64,000 nt of DNA from Inonotus obliquus (GCA_032164295.1 JAJHTX010000004.1:2976001-3040000), one strand, 5' to 3'. Counted from the first letter of the stretch, positions 35,621 through 46,714 are shown. Program-made: numbers and translations. Notes: generated by a model from the letters alone, not told the origin.

Positions 35621-37098
35621 TGTTTATCTCCGTGGAGGGTTCGTTGATTCTTGATCGACGGACCAATCTGGCTAATTCCTCGGTTTGAGGGGTTAATCCA
35701 AATTCTACAATACTGGTTATGGAATTGCTAATCACCTTAGTGGACTGTGTAGCTGATCCGATCTGAAACAACTAGCAACTAACTGATATTGCAGTTGAAC
35801 CTGATATTATAATCGTACAGTATTAAGTCGGCGTGCAGACGCGATTGTTATACTGATTGTTATTCACGATAAGGGAATATCAGGAATCACACTACGTTGT
35901 GAGTAGCTCGTACCGTGCAGACAATAGGGAGAACAATCTAGTTGCAATCCGTATTTTAGCTTTACTTCGATTTCACACAATCGGTTTAGTTCAGCCGTGT
36001 CGCTACTAGTAATTTACTGGCTCGCAAGTAATTGATGTTACGATTTAACTTAGGGACTTATGGTAGGGTCCCTTGACTTGGATTAAACTGCTAGGTCGGC
36101 TCTACGATGGCCTCCTTATATACTAATTTACATGTGTGACGTTACTACCTTGTTACTTACTGTTTATAGTATTTATCTGTTTCTTCCTCTATGATACCTG
36201 GTCCGTGCTTTCTCTTTACTTCCTTCCTCATTTCACTACCTCTGTGTTACTAGCTTCTCCTTGATTAGTTTAGTGTAGTGGGCGGTACCATCTCGTAGAC
36301 AGGTTTGATTCCTGTGTTGGTAACGGCACTTGATCCAATTCAGCTATTCTAGGTAATTGCTGAGTCATCCGTTCTTGTCCTTCCCTTGCTTGTATTTCGG
36401 TTCTTGTTTGTATCGGTAGGATCGGTCGTGGTATAGTTAGCCAGTTTCGAATAGTTTGCACTCGTGTGTATCCTGGCGTTGTCCTTGCGCGTTGTAGGGT
36501 TATCCCTTGTACTCCTTGTAGGTGTATTACTCCGCCGTACTGTTCTACCTTTATTTCCATTATGGTATACCCATATGGTAATCCTCGGCTTATGTAATTC
36601 ATTATCCAATGCCCCCAAGCATATGCAGTTCTCTTGTTCGTTCCGGCTTGGTCTCGCTTGTAGGCAATGTCGACATCTACTATAGCTGCGTCGCATCGTT
36701 CGTGTCTTCCTTCCTGTGCTACGTTTCGTATTCCGATCATCATTACAAAGTGTCCGGCGTCGTAGGATAATACTCGTATCTCCCTTTCATAAGCCTTTTG
36801 CATTTGTTGGTTAGGGTCGTAGGTTAGTTCTACAAATCGACGTTGTATCATTATGTCGGCTTGTCCGTTCATTATGTCTCCGTACGTGATTTCTCTGATT
36901 AATTCTCGCATTAGTCCTCCAGCTAGTTCTTTAGCTGGGCGGCACATGTTGCAACATCGTAATATATTGCTTCGCGGTGTCGGGGGAACGATGAGCTGTT
37001 CTAGTACTTGTATTACTGCCGCTAATCGCTCTTGTATCCAACGTAGGACGCTCATAGTTATTGGCTTATTAATGATGGATAATACTATCTTTCTAACA
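35621..37098 (-). mobile_element. LTR-like element B, 1478 bp, nested, TSD GGAAT
   Basis: Plus-strand ends are TGTTTATCTCC and CTTTCTAACA (TG...CA) with a perfect GGAAT duplication (35616-35620 and 37099-37103). It sits inside the forward copy of element A and is absent from the inverted copy, so it arrived last. In its own (minus) orientation an ORF begins 43 bases from the end and a TATATAAGG lies about 490 bases before the other end, the same plan as element A although the DNA is unrelated. Treated as a solo LTR of a second family. Confidence 0.78.
36270..37055 (-). CDS. LTR-borne ORF B, C-x2-C protein of unknown function
   Basis: An intact 261-codon frame: N-terminal helix (VLRWIQERLAAVIQVLEQLI), Pro-rich turn, a cysteine motif CCNMC (C35-x2-C38), then a helix (AKELAGGLMRELIREITYGD), strand-like blocks (VLSYDAGHFVMMIGIRNVAQ, CDAAIVDVDIAYK), AYAWGHWIMNYISRGLPYGY and TIMEIKVEQYGGVIHLQGVQ. 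The order C-x2-C, helix, 'IGI' strand and central 'AW' helix parallels ORF A, with little plain identity. No known retroelement domain is seen. Its open state in the most recent insertion suggests selection or youth. Confidence 0.55.
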   Translation of the reverse strand: MSVLRWIQERLAAVIQVLEQLIVPPTPRSNILRCCNMCRPAKELAGGLMRELIREITYGDIMNGQADIMIQRRFVELTYDPNQQMQKAYEREIRVLSYDAGHFVMMIGIRNVAQEGRHERCDAAIVDVDIAYKRDQAGTNKRTAYAWGHWIMNYISRGLPYGYTIMEIKVEQYGGVIHLQGVQGITLQRARTTPGYTRVQTIRNWLTIPRPILPIQTRTEIQAREGQERMTQQLPRIAELDQVPLPTQESNLSTRWYRPLH

Positions 37099-37103
37099 GG
37101 AAT

Positions 37104-37358
37104 CTGCCCTGCTTGTGAAAACCGAGTAGGCTCCGGAAACTCTTAGAAAAGCATCGCCGAACCCGTAACACTATCGGACCGTCCTATTGTGGTTACTGTA
37201 TAGTCCCTTTAGGGCGAGCGTTTTCTAACAAAAGGGACTATACAGTAACCACAATAGGATGGTCCGATAGTGTTATGGGTTCGGCGATGCTTTTCTAAGA
37301 GTTTCCGGAGCCTACTCGGTTTTCACAAGCAGGGCAGATTCCTAAGTATACTAAGTGT
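37104..37358. repeat. Long hairpin at the centre of the palindrome
   Basis: The last ~109 bases of forward element A before TTTAGGG (37104-37212) are followed after about 18 bases by their near-perfect reverse complement (37231 onward). The core is GGGACTATACAGTAACCACA on the right arm. This is the apex of the 1.5-kb-arm palindrome and would extrude as a hairpin. Confidence 0.75.
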
Positions 37359-38173
37359 TGCCTCAGACGCTCTCGTTTACTAATCAAGTCGGGCCTCAAC
37401 CTCGTTGACAGACTAGTAGGACAGTGTCGACTGCCGTTCGTAAGCTTCCCTAGTTGGTGGGCGACTAATCAATCGTTCCACGCCGTAGAGTAAGAGAGGT
37501 TAAGCAGATTAGGTGGTCTTCGGATTAGAAGCTAGATGCCTAAGAGGACTCGATGTACAAGACGATCGAAAGAAAGATAGGGAGCTACGGTCTAAGTCTA
37601 CAACTATTTATACCTTTTCCTCATGTTGTGGACGGACCACTTCCTACGCTCCGTAGTTCCTACTCTCGATCTGATTCGTTGTTCTAGCTTCCAAACTCGT
37701 CTGGTATTTCCATTGTTCTGCTGTGGATTGACTCATCGACTGCGCACTGTGCAAGGCGATGACTCGGCATTGACTCATCTTGACTTGAACTGAATTGAAA
37801 CCTATGCTCGGGGTCGGCCTCGTGCTGTGCCCTGTGCATAGAGTGAGTCAGTGAGTGAGTCATTGAATGCGTGTTCGTATGCCATTGGTTTTGCATGGCT
37901 GCGCCATAGTTAGAGTTCGCTCGTCCGCAGTTGCTCGTGCATTTAAGGAATTCCGTCGGGGTTCCGTTGTATAGCATCTGGGGCTATGAAGGCTGTGATT
38001 TGCTTGTTGCCTCGGGACTCTTGTTCGGGGCCGTCAAGTGTGATTTGACATCGGATATCATCGTGGGGAAACCAAGGTGGTTTGACATAGGTGCCTATGG
38101 CAATGAGTAGCCGTACACTTCATCGAGTATCGTTCGAAGGTATTCTCCAGCCTAGGTATAGGTCTCCTTGTAG

Positions 38174-38719
38174 TCAAATAGCTTTGCAGTATGCCCATAG
38201 TTCCCTGAGTGTGTTTGCAACCCATGCCGCTGTTATCGGTGAGCGGCGATTCATAACGTAGTCTGCACTGATCTCCACGAATGTGCTTGGGCACTCAAGT
38301 GCTAATATGTCATGGATTCCTATTATTGTCCAGTGCGTCTTTGGTTGCATGCCTATTGCCATATCCATTGCTATTGTTGACCTCGTGCGATTTCGAATGA
38401 CCTCCGGGGGATTGTGGTATTCTCGATAAGCTGTTGCTCGTTCACTGGACACATGATACGTCAACATGCCCGTTGCCTCCCGTAGTATTATCTTGTGTAG
38501 GTCTTCGATGATTTGTCGCACTCTTCTGCATTTATAGCAAGCCGTTGGAGGTTGCTGTACTTGCTGCATCGTTTGCAACGGTTTAGTGTGATCGTCGGGA
38601 TTAGCATTGCTAGCCGATGCTTCTTGATCGTCGGCTTTGGATTGTATTAGCCGTGCATGTTCTTCGCTTCTCGCTGTCGATCCTGATCGTCTCCGGCTAG
38701 TGAAATTAACCGGTCCCAT
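38174..38719 (-). pseudogene. ORF A copy 3 (inverted), truncated by TGA
   Basis: Inverted copy of the frame at 34239-34784, differing visibly at one residue (NPPEVI against NLPEVI) and carrying the same CGA-to-TGA stop. It lacks element B downstream, so its parent copy is uninterrupted from 37231 to 38777. Confidence 0.8.
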
Positions 38720-38983
38720 CTGGGGTAGTTTCGATCGGCGTTCCTAATCGAATCAAAATTTCAGCACAATCCTTTCACCTTTAGGGTGAGCGTTTTCTAA
38801 CACCATGTCTGCCAGGCTCTTGTGCTGCAATTGTGTCTTAATCACTACGTCAAACACTTCCCTCATACTCTCATCTTTGCACCAATAAGCAGCCAATTTC
38901 TTTCCATGCACATCGACAGTCTCAGTACTGCACTGCTGCACTGCTCAAGTGTGCATCGGATGAAGATGCCTCCGTGCATCGCC

Positions 38984-39220
38984 ATGTCTGTCAGGTTCTC
39001 GTGCTGCTTTTGGCATCATAGATGGAGAAGACTGTGCCAGAGATGAACAATGTCGCCAAATACATGCTTTGTTCAACTTGAAATAAAAGCGAAGACATCG
39101 CCATGTCTTTCCGCATGCCGCACTACTTCTGGCGTCACGGACGGAGAAGAACATGCCAGAGATGAACAATGTTGCCGATTATATGCTTTACTCGACTTGA
39201 GATATGAATGAAACCGTGGA
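38984..39220. repeat. Two diverged tandem repeats of about 118 bp
   Basis: Two successive units start CCATGTCT and share GGAGAAGA-TGCCAGAGATG, AACAATGT-GCC and a TGCTTT-TCGACTTGA-AT end. Related sequence also flanks the composite LTR at 34070-34180 and 38803-38990 (CAGCCAAT-TCTTTCC, TGCACTG, CATCGCCATG), so the composite inserted within this repeat family. Possibly remnants of a repeat-coding gene on the minus strand (VHGKKLAAYWCKDESM), but nothing continuous remains. Confidence 0.5.
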
Positions 39221-39947
39221 TTTGGAAGCTTGCAAGTTCTGGCTTACCTTTTTCAGAGGTTACAGATGGCTTACATCACTTGATTCAATAAATTAGCTAT
39301 AAAAGCGGCCCAGAAGTATGAAAAACACCATACTTACACCTGTACTACTGAATTGCTAATATTAATTTCAATTCTGTATCATTCAGCATGGAGCTTTGTA
39401 GGTACATACAGTGACCTATATACTAGCATAATATCCAAAAGTTGTATGTTTTTGTTCAGAGGTACAAATTAAAAAAAATTGAAAAGTCGGATTGTATCCA
39501 GTTCTCACATGATCGGACTCCACTTTGAGCAGCGTAAACGACATCCTGTAACTCGACACACGGCTAGTATTATGCTTTGAAATTTTGCACAATAATACCG
39601 CTGACCCATAGCTAGTACTGTACAAAATTTCAGCGCACCAGCTGCACGTCTCATATTTGTACCAATAATACAATGCGTGAGAAAGTTCTCAGTTCACAAA
39701 AGGTAACTGATTTGGAAAGAATGCCGCACTGTGCGCTTGAGATCTCAGCATACACTAGGTATTTCTACACCGAAATTTACAAGACAGTAGATATCATCAC
39801 TGGCTACCTGTGCACAAATTCTTAGGTCGAACGATGAAAATTTGAGTGAGCTACAGCAAAAGTGTGCGTTAGGGGGTCATTGTGCGGCGTTGAGGGGTCA
39901 CGCACAGTATTGTCTTATCTTGAAGTATTTCCTGTGTTTACTCAACA
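39221..39947. other. AT-rich intergenic stretch
   Basis: About 730 bases between the repeat cluster and the 3' end of the kinase-like gene. AT-rich; no coding or repeat signal recognised. Confidence 0.4.
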
Positions 39948-41805
39948 TTAAGTAATGGTCGCAGCTGGGACACAATGCAACTTACTATTTGAGACAATAT
40001 TATCCAAGCTCTGATTCAAGTAACCAGACCAATCCAAACCCCTCAAGGTGCTGCCGCTGGGTGTCGGTGAAACACTCCTGGCTGCCAGTCCTGGTCCTGG
40101 TGTACTGGAGCGTCGTTTTTTTCTACGGCCTCGTCTTTCTGTATTCCTCGGATTTTTCGGTTTCTTCAACCTATGTTCACCTTTGCTGCTGACTTTATCG
40201 AACAACTGCGTCAAATTAATAGATTGAAAACAAAAAATGGCGTGTGGGGAAAATGATGCGAACCTCACTGTTAGCATCGTCTGCGTTTAATCTCTCTTCC
40301 GGTTCCAACCGAAGCAATTGTTTAGTTGTTTTACGTACTGGTTTCGTCTTTTAAATACACATTCTCAGGTGATAAAATATGTTAGACCTACGGTGATTGG
40401 ACACACCTGTCCATCGTTTCCTTCTTTGATCGAACGGGTCATATTTCGGAGCGTTCGTCTCTTTATGTTTGCGCTCGGAGGCGTGCTTTCCTGTTAGCAT
40501 CTCATATAACACCATGCTTTATTCCGAAACATTTGAGTTGGTAGAGCTAATATACGCCGAGACAAGTAACATACCCAAAGGACCAGATATCACAAGGTTT
40601 TTGCCAGTTGCCCTTATCGGTCGGTTGCGCAAGGATCTCCGGAGCCAGGTATCTAGTGTTCTCCGGCAAACTGACGCCATCCGTCAGAGAATTGTCGCTT
40701 TCGGGCCTTGTCATACCAATATTTTCATCAAGCTTTCTCGCACTGTATTCATTGATTAAATGAATGATTATGCGCGGTGTATCAGATAATCAAAAGGGGA
40801 AAATGAGACTTACTAGCGGAAGCCTATTATTACTGATTCTGTAGTTTTCTGATTGCCCCTCCACCTAACATTTTCTGGCCTAAGATGTCGTGCAACGGTG
40901 GATAAGATGAAATACGACAAGAGAAGAATGACGCCTACATAATGTACCCATGAACAATTTGTTTGGAATGGAGATGACGAATGCCTGCTAAGATAGACCT
41001 TTGTCTTGTCAATAAGGCCATGGAAGCAGAGGGATACTCAGTAATGACTCACCTTGCAATTTCCATTACACCGTCCTCCGGCATCTTGCCCTTGTTGTCC
41101 ATTACACTCCGAAGATCGGGTCCACGCAGGAGTTCAGTCGAAAGGTAGAAATTCTTTCTCGATTCGAAATAATCGTAAAACCGGACCTTAAAGTCGATTT
41201 GGGTCAGAAGTTCATAATGAGATGATAAATAACGGTCGTGCATGAGGTACTTACGATATTCAAATGATCTGTAAGTGATAGTATGTGCATCTCGCGGCGT
41301 ATTCTTAATCTACGCTGTTCTCTGGCTTGACTCTGCTCCTCTTCGGCTTTCCTTTCTCTTGTACGGTCCCCCTTACGTCGTATCCACCCACCCCATCTTC
41401 TCTTATTCGAGGGAGTGCCTTGCGTATTGTCGCTCGGCTCCCTCAGCAGTATTTTAAGAGCTACTCCTAGCATGGATTGGTCATAGGGGTTTTGGAACCT
41501 GGCACTCTGACAATTATCATGCATTAGTAGATGTGAGAAGGAAGAAAGATGACACACACAATCACAGAGTAGTCGTGCCCTCGTCCTATTATTGGTCTTT
41601 TATTCAACGCATAAAATTCTTTCTTGACATAATCATTTGGTTGACTATCATCAAAAGCACCGTTGTCAAGGTCTGAGTAGTATTCCTCCTCCTCCTTGTC
41701 TAAGTAGCGTGTCTTCTTCTCCTTGTCTGGGCGACGTGTCTCATTCCCATTGTCTGAGATGAGGCCCGCTGACAACCGCTCAAATTCTATATGACTACCA
41801 GACAT
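39948..41805 (-). CDS. Protein-kinase-fold protein, predicted pseudokinase
   Basis: Nine exons (41805-41560, 41506-41255, 41186-41053, 40998-40948, 40879-40814, 40742-40575, 40516-40407, 40337-40264, 40205-39948) join into 452 residues in one frame. Kinase landmarks: a weak Gly-rich loop (IIGRGHDYSVI), the VAIK-type lysine (GVALKILL), VRFYDYFESRKNFYLSTELL, SILAGIRHLHSKQIVHG, PENVRW, APEILAQP, PCDIWSFGMVLYEMLTG and LLRLEPEERLNADDA. The catalytic HRD segment is reduced to HG-PEN and DFG reads GFR, so the catalytic and metal-binding aspartates are missing. A roughly 60-residue insert (NKRRWGGWIRRKGDRTRERK) sits in the N-lobe and the tail is basic. The reading frame is otherwise intact, so it is likely a pseudokinase rather than debris, unless the 40948/40879 splice is wrong. 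Confidence 0.72.
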
Positions 41806-42361
41806 CTGCTTTGCGCAATGGGGGGTCGGGACGAGATGAATACAAAAACCTCCCCTGCCCCTTTACATATCTATCTATTTGGAGATGCCGATGGTAAAGG
41901 CAAACTTGGTTATCAGCACGCCTTCGCAAACTAGAGTCTCTAAGCTGAAAGCGCCTTTCGCCACACTATAAGCCAGAAACTTTGCGGTGTTCCTCATCGG
42001 AAATTCCTTCTAAGCGCTCGCTAAGTAAAGATAGCATTGTTACGCGTGATTCGATGACTTGAATACGTATGTAATACGTGATAATTTCTATGAGGAAAGG
42101 GCATAATTGCACCAAGGAGAGAGGGTGCGAGGAGTACAAAGTTACAATTTGTATTACAAAGCAAAGATCCTTTGCATCTAAACTGCTGATATTCTTATGT
42201 AAAATGCACCATGATGCCGAATTGCCGATACGGATAATCAGCACTGCACTGCACTCACTCTCATGGACCGCAACCACGACTCGCAAATACTGCGGGCGGG
42301 CACTTGAGATCTTTCCCAGCATCACCGTCTTCAACTTTAGCCACCTTGAAGGTGAAGAGAG
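41806..42361. other. Divergent promoter region
   Basis: About 560 bases between the divergent kinase-like and single-TM genes. Open frames on both strands here mirror each other and have no domain content. No regulatory motif is called. Confidence 0.4.
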
Positions 42362-43668
42362 ATGCCAGGTCCAGCCGTATACATCGTTGCTGTCGTTGGT
42401 GTCGTTGCTGTTGGTTTCGCATTCAAGGAGGTAAGCAGCGGGCCCCATTTATTATGATCTTACCGCCTCAATTTATAACGTCACGCTACATAACATCCTC
42501 GCGAACAGTTTGTATTTGACCCGTATGTGAAGCCGCAGCTCGAGACTTGGCGCGAGGAGCAGAGATTACGCAGAGAGGCGAAGAAACGTTTGCGACAGCC
42601 TATCTCGCCTCACACAAATCATAGGGCACCCGCTCCATTGAGCAAAGCTGCCTCTACTCATGAGATGAAGGACTTGGGATCATCTGCCACTGGCGCAAGT
42701 GGCTTGAAGAGGGGCTTCCCAACAAACACGAGCAATGATCTCAGAGTTAGACATAGCAATCTTGAAGTGTCAGACAGTGAGGATATGGTCATCGAGAGAT
42801 CAGGATTTATGGATATAGTGCGTTGATCCGTTCGCTTCTAATCGTAGAGATGTCTGATGGTTATTCTACGCCCTAGCCGAACGATAAAAGTATCGCAGTC
42901 ACGCCACTGATACCGGAGCTGAATCCATGGTCAAGTGCTCAGGCACCGCGCTCTCCGACGCTGACGCCCTCTCGCTCTCCATTCTCAGTTGGATCTGATT
43001 CACCAATGACGCTTTCATCCCCAAGGTCAGGTGTGATCTCGTTGGGTGCATCTCAACCTTCGCCCTCACCGAGAGCACCTCGAGTTCAGCTTCCCACGCC
43101 TTCCGAGAGCGAAGATGAAATGAAGGTTCCTTCATCGAGGGAAGTACATCTTATCCCTCTCCAGATGAATGAAAACAGGTCCACCACGTCGACATACTCT
43201 CATCTATCGGCACCTTCAGCAGGTAGCGCGGCGTTTAATCACCAGGCGCAGGTGCCCGCTCCTGGCTTGCGACCTGATTTATATGCGCAGCCTATCTCCA
43301 GGACAACGACCGACATGTCCGCATCATTTTTCACCGTCCAGTCACCTGGGACTGAGTTTCGTTCTTTCCCTCCAACGGAGCCAACCTCGCCCTTCTCCGA
43401 AGCCTTTACCCTTTCGGGCGACGAAGACATGTATTCATTTTCCTCCCATTCCGATGCAGATGAAACTCGACCTCTCTTCGATGTACCGGCGGATGAGCGC
43501 CACGGAGACGATATCATCGCGTTTGTCGTCGGAAATGTTCCGTCTGGGAGGGTCCGAGAAGAACTGAGTGACTCCCTGAGTGACACCTCCGAAGATGCCT
43601 CGAGTGGCTGTTTTAGTGACGAGAGCTGGAGCGAGTTCAGCGCACCACCGACTTCGCCCCGCCACTAG
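42362..43668 (+). CDS. Single-pass membrane protein with disordered Ser-rich tail (1)
   Basis: Exons 42362-42430, 42509-42817 and 42877-43668 give 389 residues. Exon 1 encodes almost exactly one N-terminal transmembrane segment (VYIVAVVGVVAVGFAFKE). A charged juxtamembrane helix follows (WREEQRLRREAKKRLRQ), then a long Ser/Pro-rich disordered tail with acidic blocks (LPTPSESEDEMKV, TLSGDEDMYSFSSHSDADE) ending SDESWSEFSAPPTSPRH. No family is recognised. The 3' neighbour on the same strand has the same plan and related phrases. Probably a cytoplasm-facing anchored scaffold, by inference only. Confidence 0.7.
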
Positions 43669-44411
43669 ATATTTGCTGTGATTGTGTATCCAGTCAATTA
43701 TGTTCCGATCAATGGTACGAAAGAGGGACTGAGAAGAAATCACCGGTGTCTTGCACTTTAGCAATTATCCACATCAGCTGTTGTACTTGCACGTTATTAC
43801 ATTTCTTCCCCCTCAGCGTTCTTGTAGGCTCTGATCCTTCCATCCCATCTCTTAATCTTCTTGCTCCTGCTCCTGGCATACAAGGTTCTGATTCATGTTG
43901 TATTACAATTATAGTCGTTATAAATTGCACGGCTTAGCTCCCGATTTTTATCGGGCCCTGATGTAAGAAGCGGACACGAAATAGGTCTCCGCACGGAAGA
44001 TAGTCGCTATTATTTAGCTGCTTTTAACATCCTATCCTGGCTTAAGTTTACTCCATGCTTCCTGGGTGAACATGCAAAAGCTGAAGCCAAGATCGAGTGA
44101 TAAACTCAAACGTTTGCAGTCGGAGATTATTGAAGACGAAATCCCCAGAAGAGTATGCTGTCCAGTGCTGCCATGTCGGCTTCCACATATTTTGAACTTG
44201 AAAAGGGCTGGGAATCCAGAATGTACCATGAGGCAAAGGACCTTTGTATGTGGATTCATATCAAACGGCGATCGCCCATGCGATTTCCGCGGGTGGTTGC
44301 AGCCCTTGACCTCATGGTGGGTTGTTGTCTCGTTCCACTCGACCTGCGACTCACAGGAATTAGCCCTACCTGATTCTGTAACCAGTGTCAGTGCCAAGAT
44401 AGCTATTCACA

Positions 44412-46714
44412 ATGTCTCGCAGCCGCCTAATCGCTTTTGCAACAACGAGCTTCACCGCCTGCATCGTCGTCGTTGCTGTGGTTGCGGTATGTGTTATAGT
44501 TTACAGTATCAGAAACAAATTACGAGCTTTGTGATATCCGATATACAGATCACCTGGTATATTGGCCGCGGGGACCCAGGAGACGATGAGGCCGGACCTG
44601 GAAGTGGTAGGCGACGACGGAACAATGCCGAGCGCCGACCAGTTGATCCACACTTGGCGAATCCATCTCGAGTGCCTGGAAACAATACGCATGGAAGGAA
44701 TACTAATGACCATGAGCAGCAACCGATTCCACCGCTGGGTACATCACCCGGGCGAACCGAACATGAAATGGAGAATATGCACCAATCCGTAGGCGAGAGC
44801 AGCTCCAGAAGGGACTACACTACGAACACAGGCCTCAGAAACCGACGTACCCACGAGAACTCGCCGGACGGTGGGGACTTGATGGCTAGACCGACGAATC
44901 CTGTGCGTTACGAGCGTAGTAGAAAACTGATAGACACTCACGATATCTGTTCAAACAGACTGGGCACGAAAGTGAGAGAATATCGAATAGCCAGTTACAT
45001 TTTCCCTTGGCTTCTTCCCAAGAAGGCCATTGTACGAGCCGAAACTCTGTGCAATGCTCGCGATCAAATGATGTGGATCCTAAGCAGGCATATCCATCTC
45101 CAGAATCGACGCCGGGTCTCCGACCTATGCGCTTGCCTTCCGAGCCGTTCTCGGATATTCCATCCAGAACAGAACGATCGCCGTCCGAGGCGAAGCACTC
45201 TCCGAATAGTTCCAACGAGCGCCTCTCTCAAGGCACGGGCAGCAAGGGCAAGAGCATTAGTAATGTGGAGGCTATTGCCCAAGCTTCGACGGAAACAAAT
45301 TTCGTATCTGTGCGTCTTTTTTCCTCAATTACCTTAAGCTCCTTAATGTATACTATTTCTCCAGTCCCGCGCGAGCTATTTTCCATGCCTTGCTCCGGAA
45401 GCTAACCCGTGGCTGACCGAAGCAAAGCATGACTCGTCGCAATTGCAATTGCACCCGCTGACGGTTTCAGAGACGCACTTGACGCCATCTTTGACGAGAG
45501 ACGTTAGTTCTATTGAAGTGTACAGAGCATCATCCGATACGCGGAAGGATACTGCACCGTCGATTGAACCGGATTTTGCTTCGAGCTCATCGGCAATTTT
45601 GCCAACATCGCCGAAGTCCAAGACTCCCATGACCACTGATGAGTCGAAAGTGCTAAAGTCGCGTACTAAACAACTTCAAATGTCGATTCCCAAGCCTTCC
45701 AGTAGTGACATGCTGAAGGCTTTGGACCCGTCTGCTGAATTACCCATACCCACTCTTTCAGTAGATTCAGAGTCCACAGGATCAGTTCGAGACGATTCGA
45801 ACCTACTTCTAAAGCCATCCGATCGGGCGATAGTTGGATCCACTGCATTCGATGACTCGGAGCTATTGAAGTCGTCTACAGAGGAGTGGAAGTCTCTCGA
45901 ATTAGAGTCACGAGCAGACGAGTCGGGGGTGTTGAGCACGTTTCCATTTTCACTTCAACCTTCTAAAATTCTCGAGTCTTCTCAAGTTGGAGAGACAGCA
46001 ACTTCGAGCGTCTCTACCGAGCATTCAGAATCTCCGAGACCGGAATCGGAACCAGATGTAGATGAATCAAACGTCTCGAACATACCTCCACCAACCCATC
46101 CATCTACCTTCGAGTCATCGATCATAGTCCAATCTCTCTCACAAGAAATCTTCTCTCTGCCGACTTCACCTTTCTCCGACTCGGAGTCGTATTCACTTTT
46201 GAATGAAGATGAGGATACCCATTCCGAGTCTTCTCGATCTTCATCTGACTTTGGCTCAGTTTCGGACTCAGATTTGGAGTTGGATTCGGATTCGGATCTG
46301 GACTCTGATAGAGACGAAGCTGAGGATTCGACGTTTTTCGCTTCTACTCTATTAGACACAGGTCCTTTGGATGATTACGGCGACGATGGCGATGACGACG
46401 ATAGGCGGACAATCATAATCCCTGTAACATCCCGCTCCTCCCCCTCCCCTTCGTTCCACTCTGAAGGAACAAGTGAATTCAGCATCCTAGAAGACCCAGA
46501 CTTATTCCTATCCGATTCCAGCTCCGATTGGGAAAGTGACGGTGGCGCCGCTGCAATTCAAGACGATAACAATAATCCTTCCTCAGACGAAAGTTGGCGC
46601 GAACTTGAAGTCGATTTGGATCTGGATTCAGACTTAAATGATTCACCGATGAGAAGGCAAAGTCTTAGTCCTGATCTTAGTCCTAGGTTCAATTTGGTCT
46701 CCCCATTTGATTAG
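44412..46714 (+). CDS. Single-pass membrane protein with long acidic Ser-rich tail (2)
   Basis: Exons 44412-44486, 44549-44902, 44959-45303 and 45365-46714 sum to 707 residues. Exon 1 again ends right after an N-terminal hydrophobic segment (SFTACIVVVAVVA). It is followed by an Arg/Asn/Gly-rich region and a very long Ser/Glu/Asp tail (LPTSPFSDSESYSLLNEDED, DSDLELDSDSDLDSDRDEAE, SSDESWRELEVDLDLDSDL). Shared phrases with the preceding gene (PTSPFS, SDESW, a GD-rich block before a hydrophobic triplet) suggest a tandem pair. The 125-codon minus-strand frame at 45982-46359 is a shadow of the repetitive tail. Confidence 0.68.

Larger units (their letters stand above)
34181..38802. mobile_element. 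Palindromic composite of two element-A LTRs, TSD CCATG
   Basis: Flanked by the 5-bp duplication CCATG (34176-34180 and 38803-38807), beginning TGAAAGG and ending CTAACA like a single element. Inside are a forward copy of element A (34181-37230, interrupted by element B), directly followed by an inverted copy (37231-38777), then the last 25 bases of the element again in forward orientation (38778-38802). The forward and inverted copies are almost identical. The arrangement fits two tandem LTRs whose second copy was inverted between AAAGG and CCTTT words. Confidence 0.75.

Noticed and set aside
45982..46359. Acidic Ser-rich 125-codon minus-strand frame
   Set aside because: Reverse complement of GAx/TCx repeats in the tail of the plus-strand gene reads as Ser/Glu/Asp on both strands. 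No splice support.
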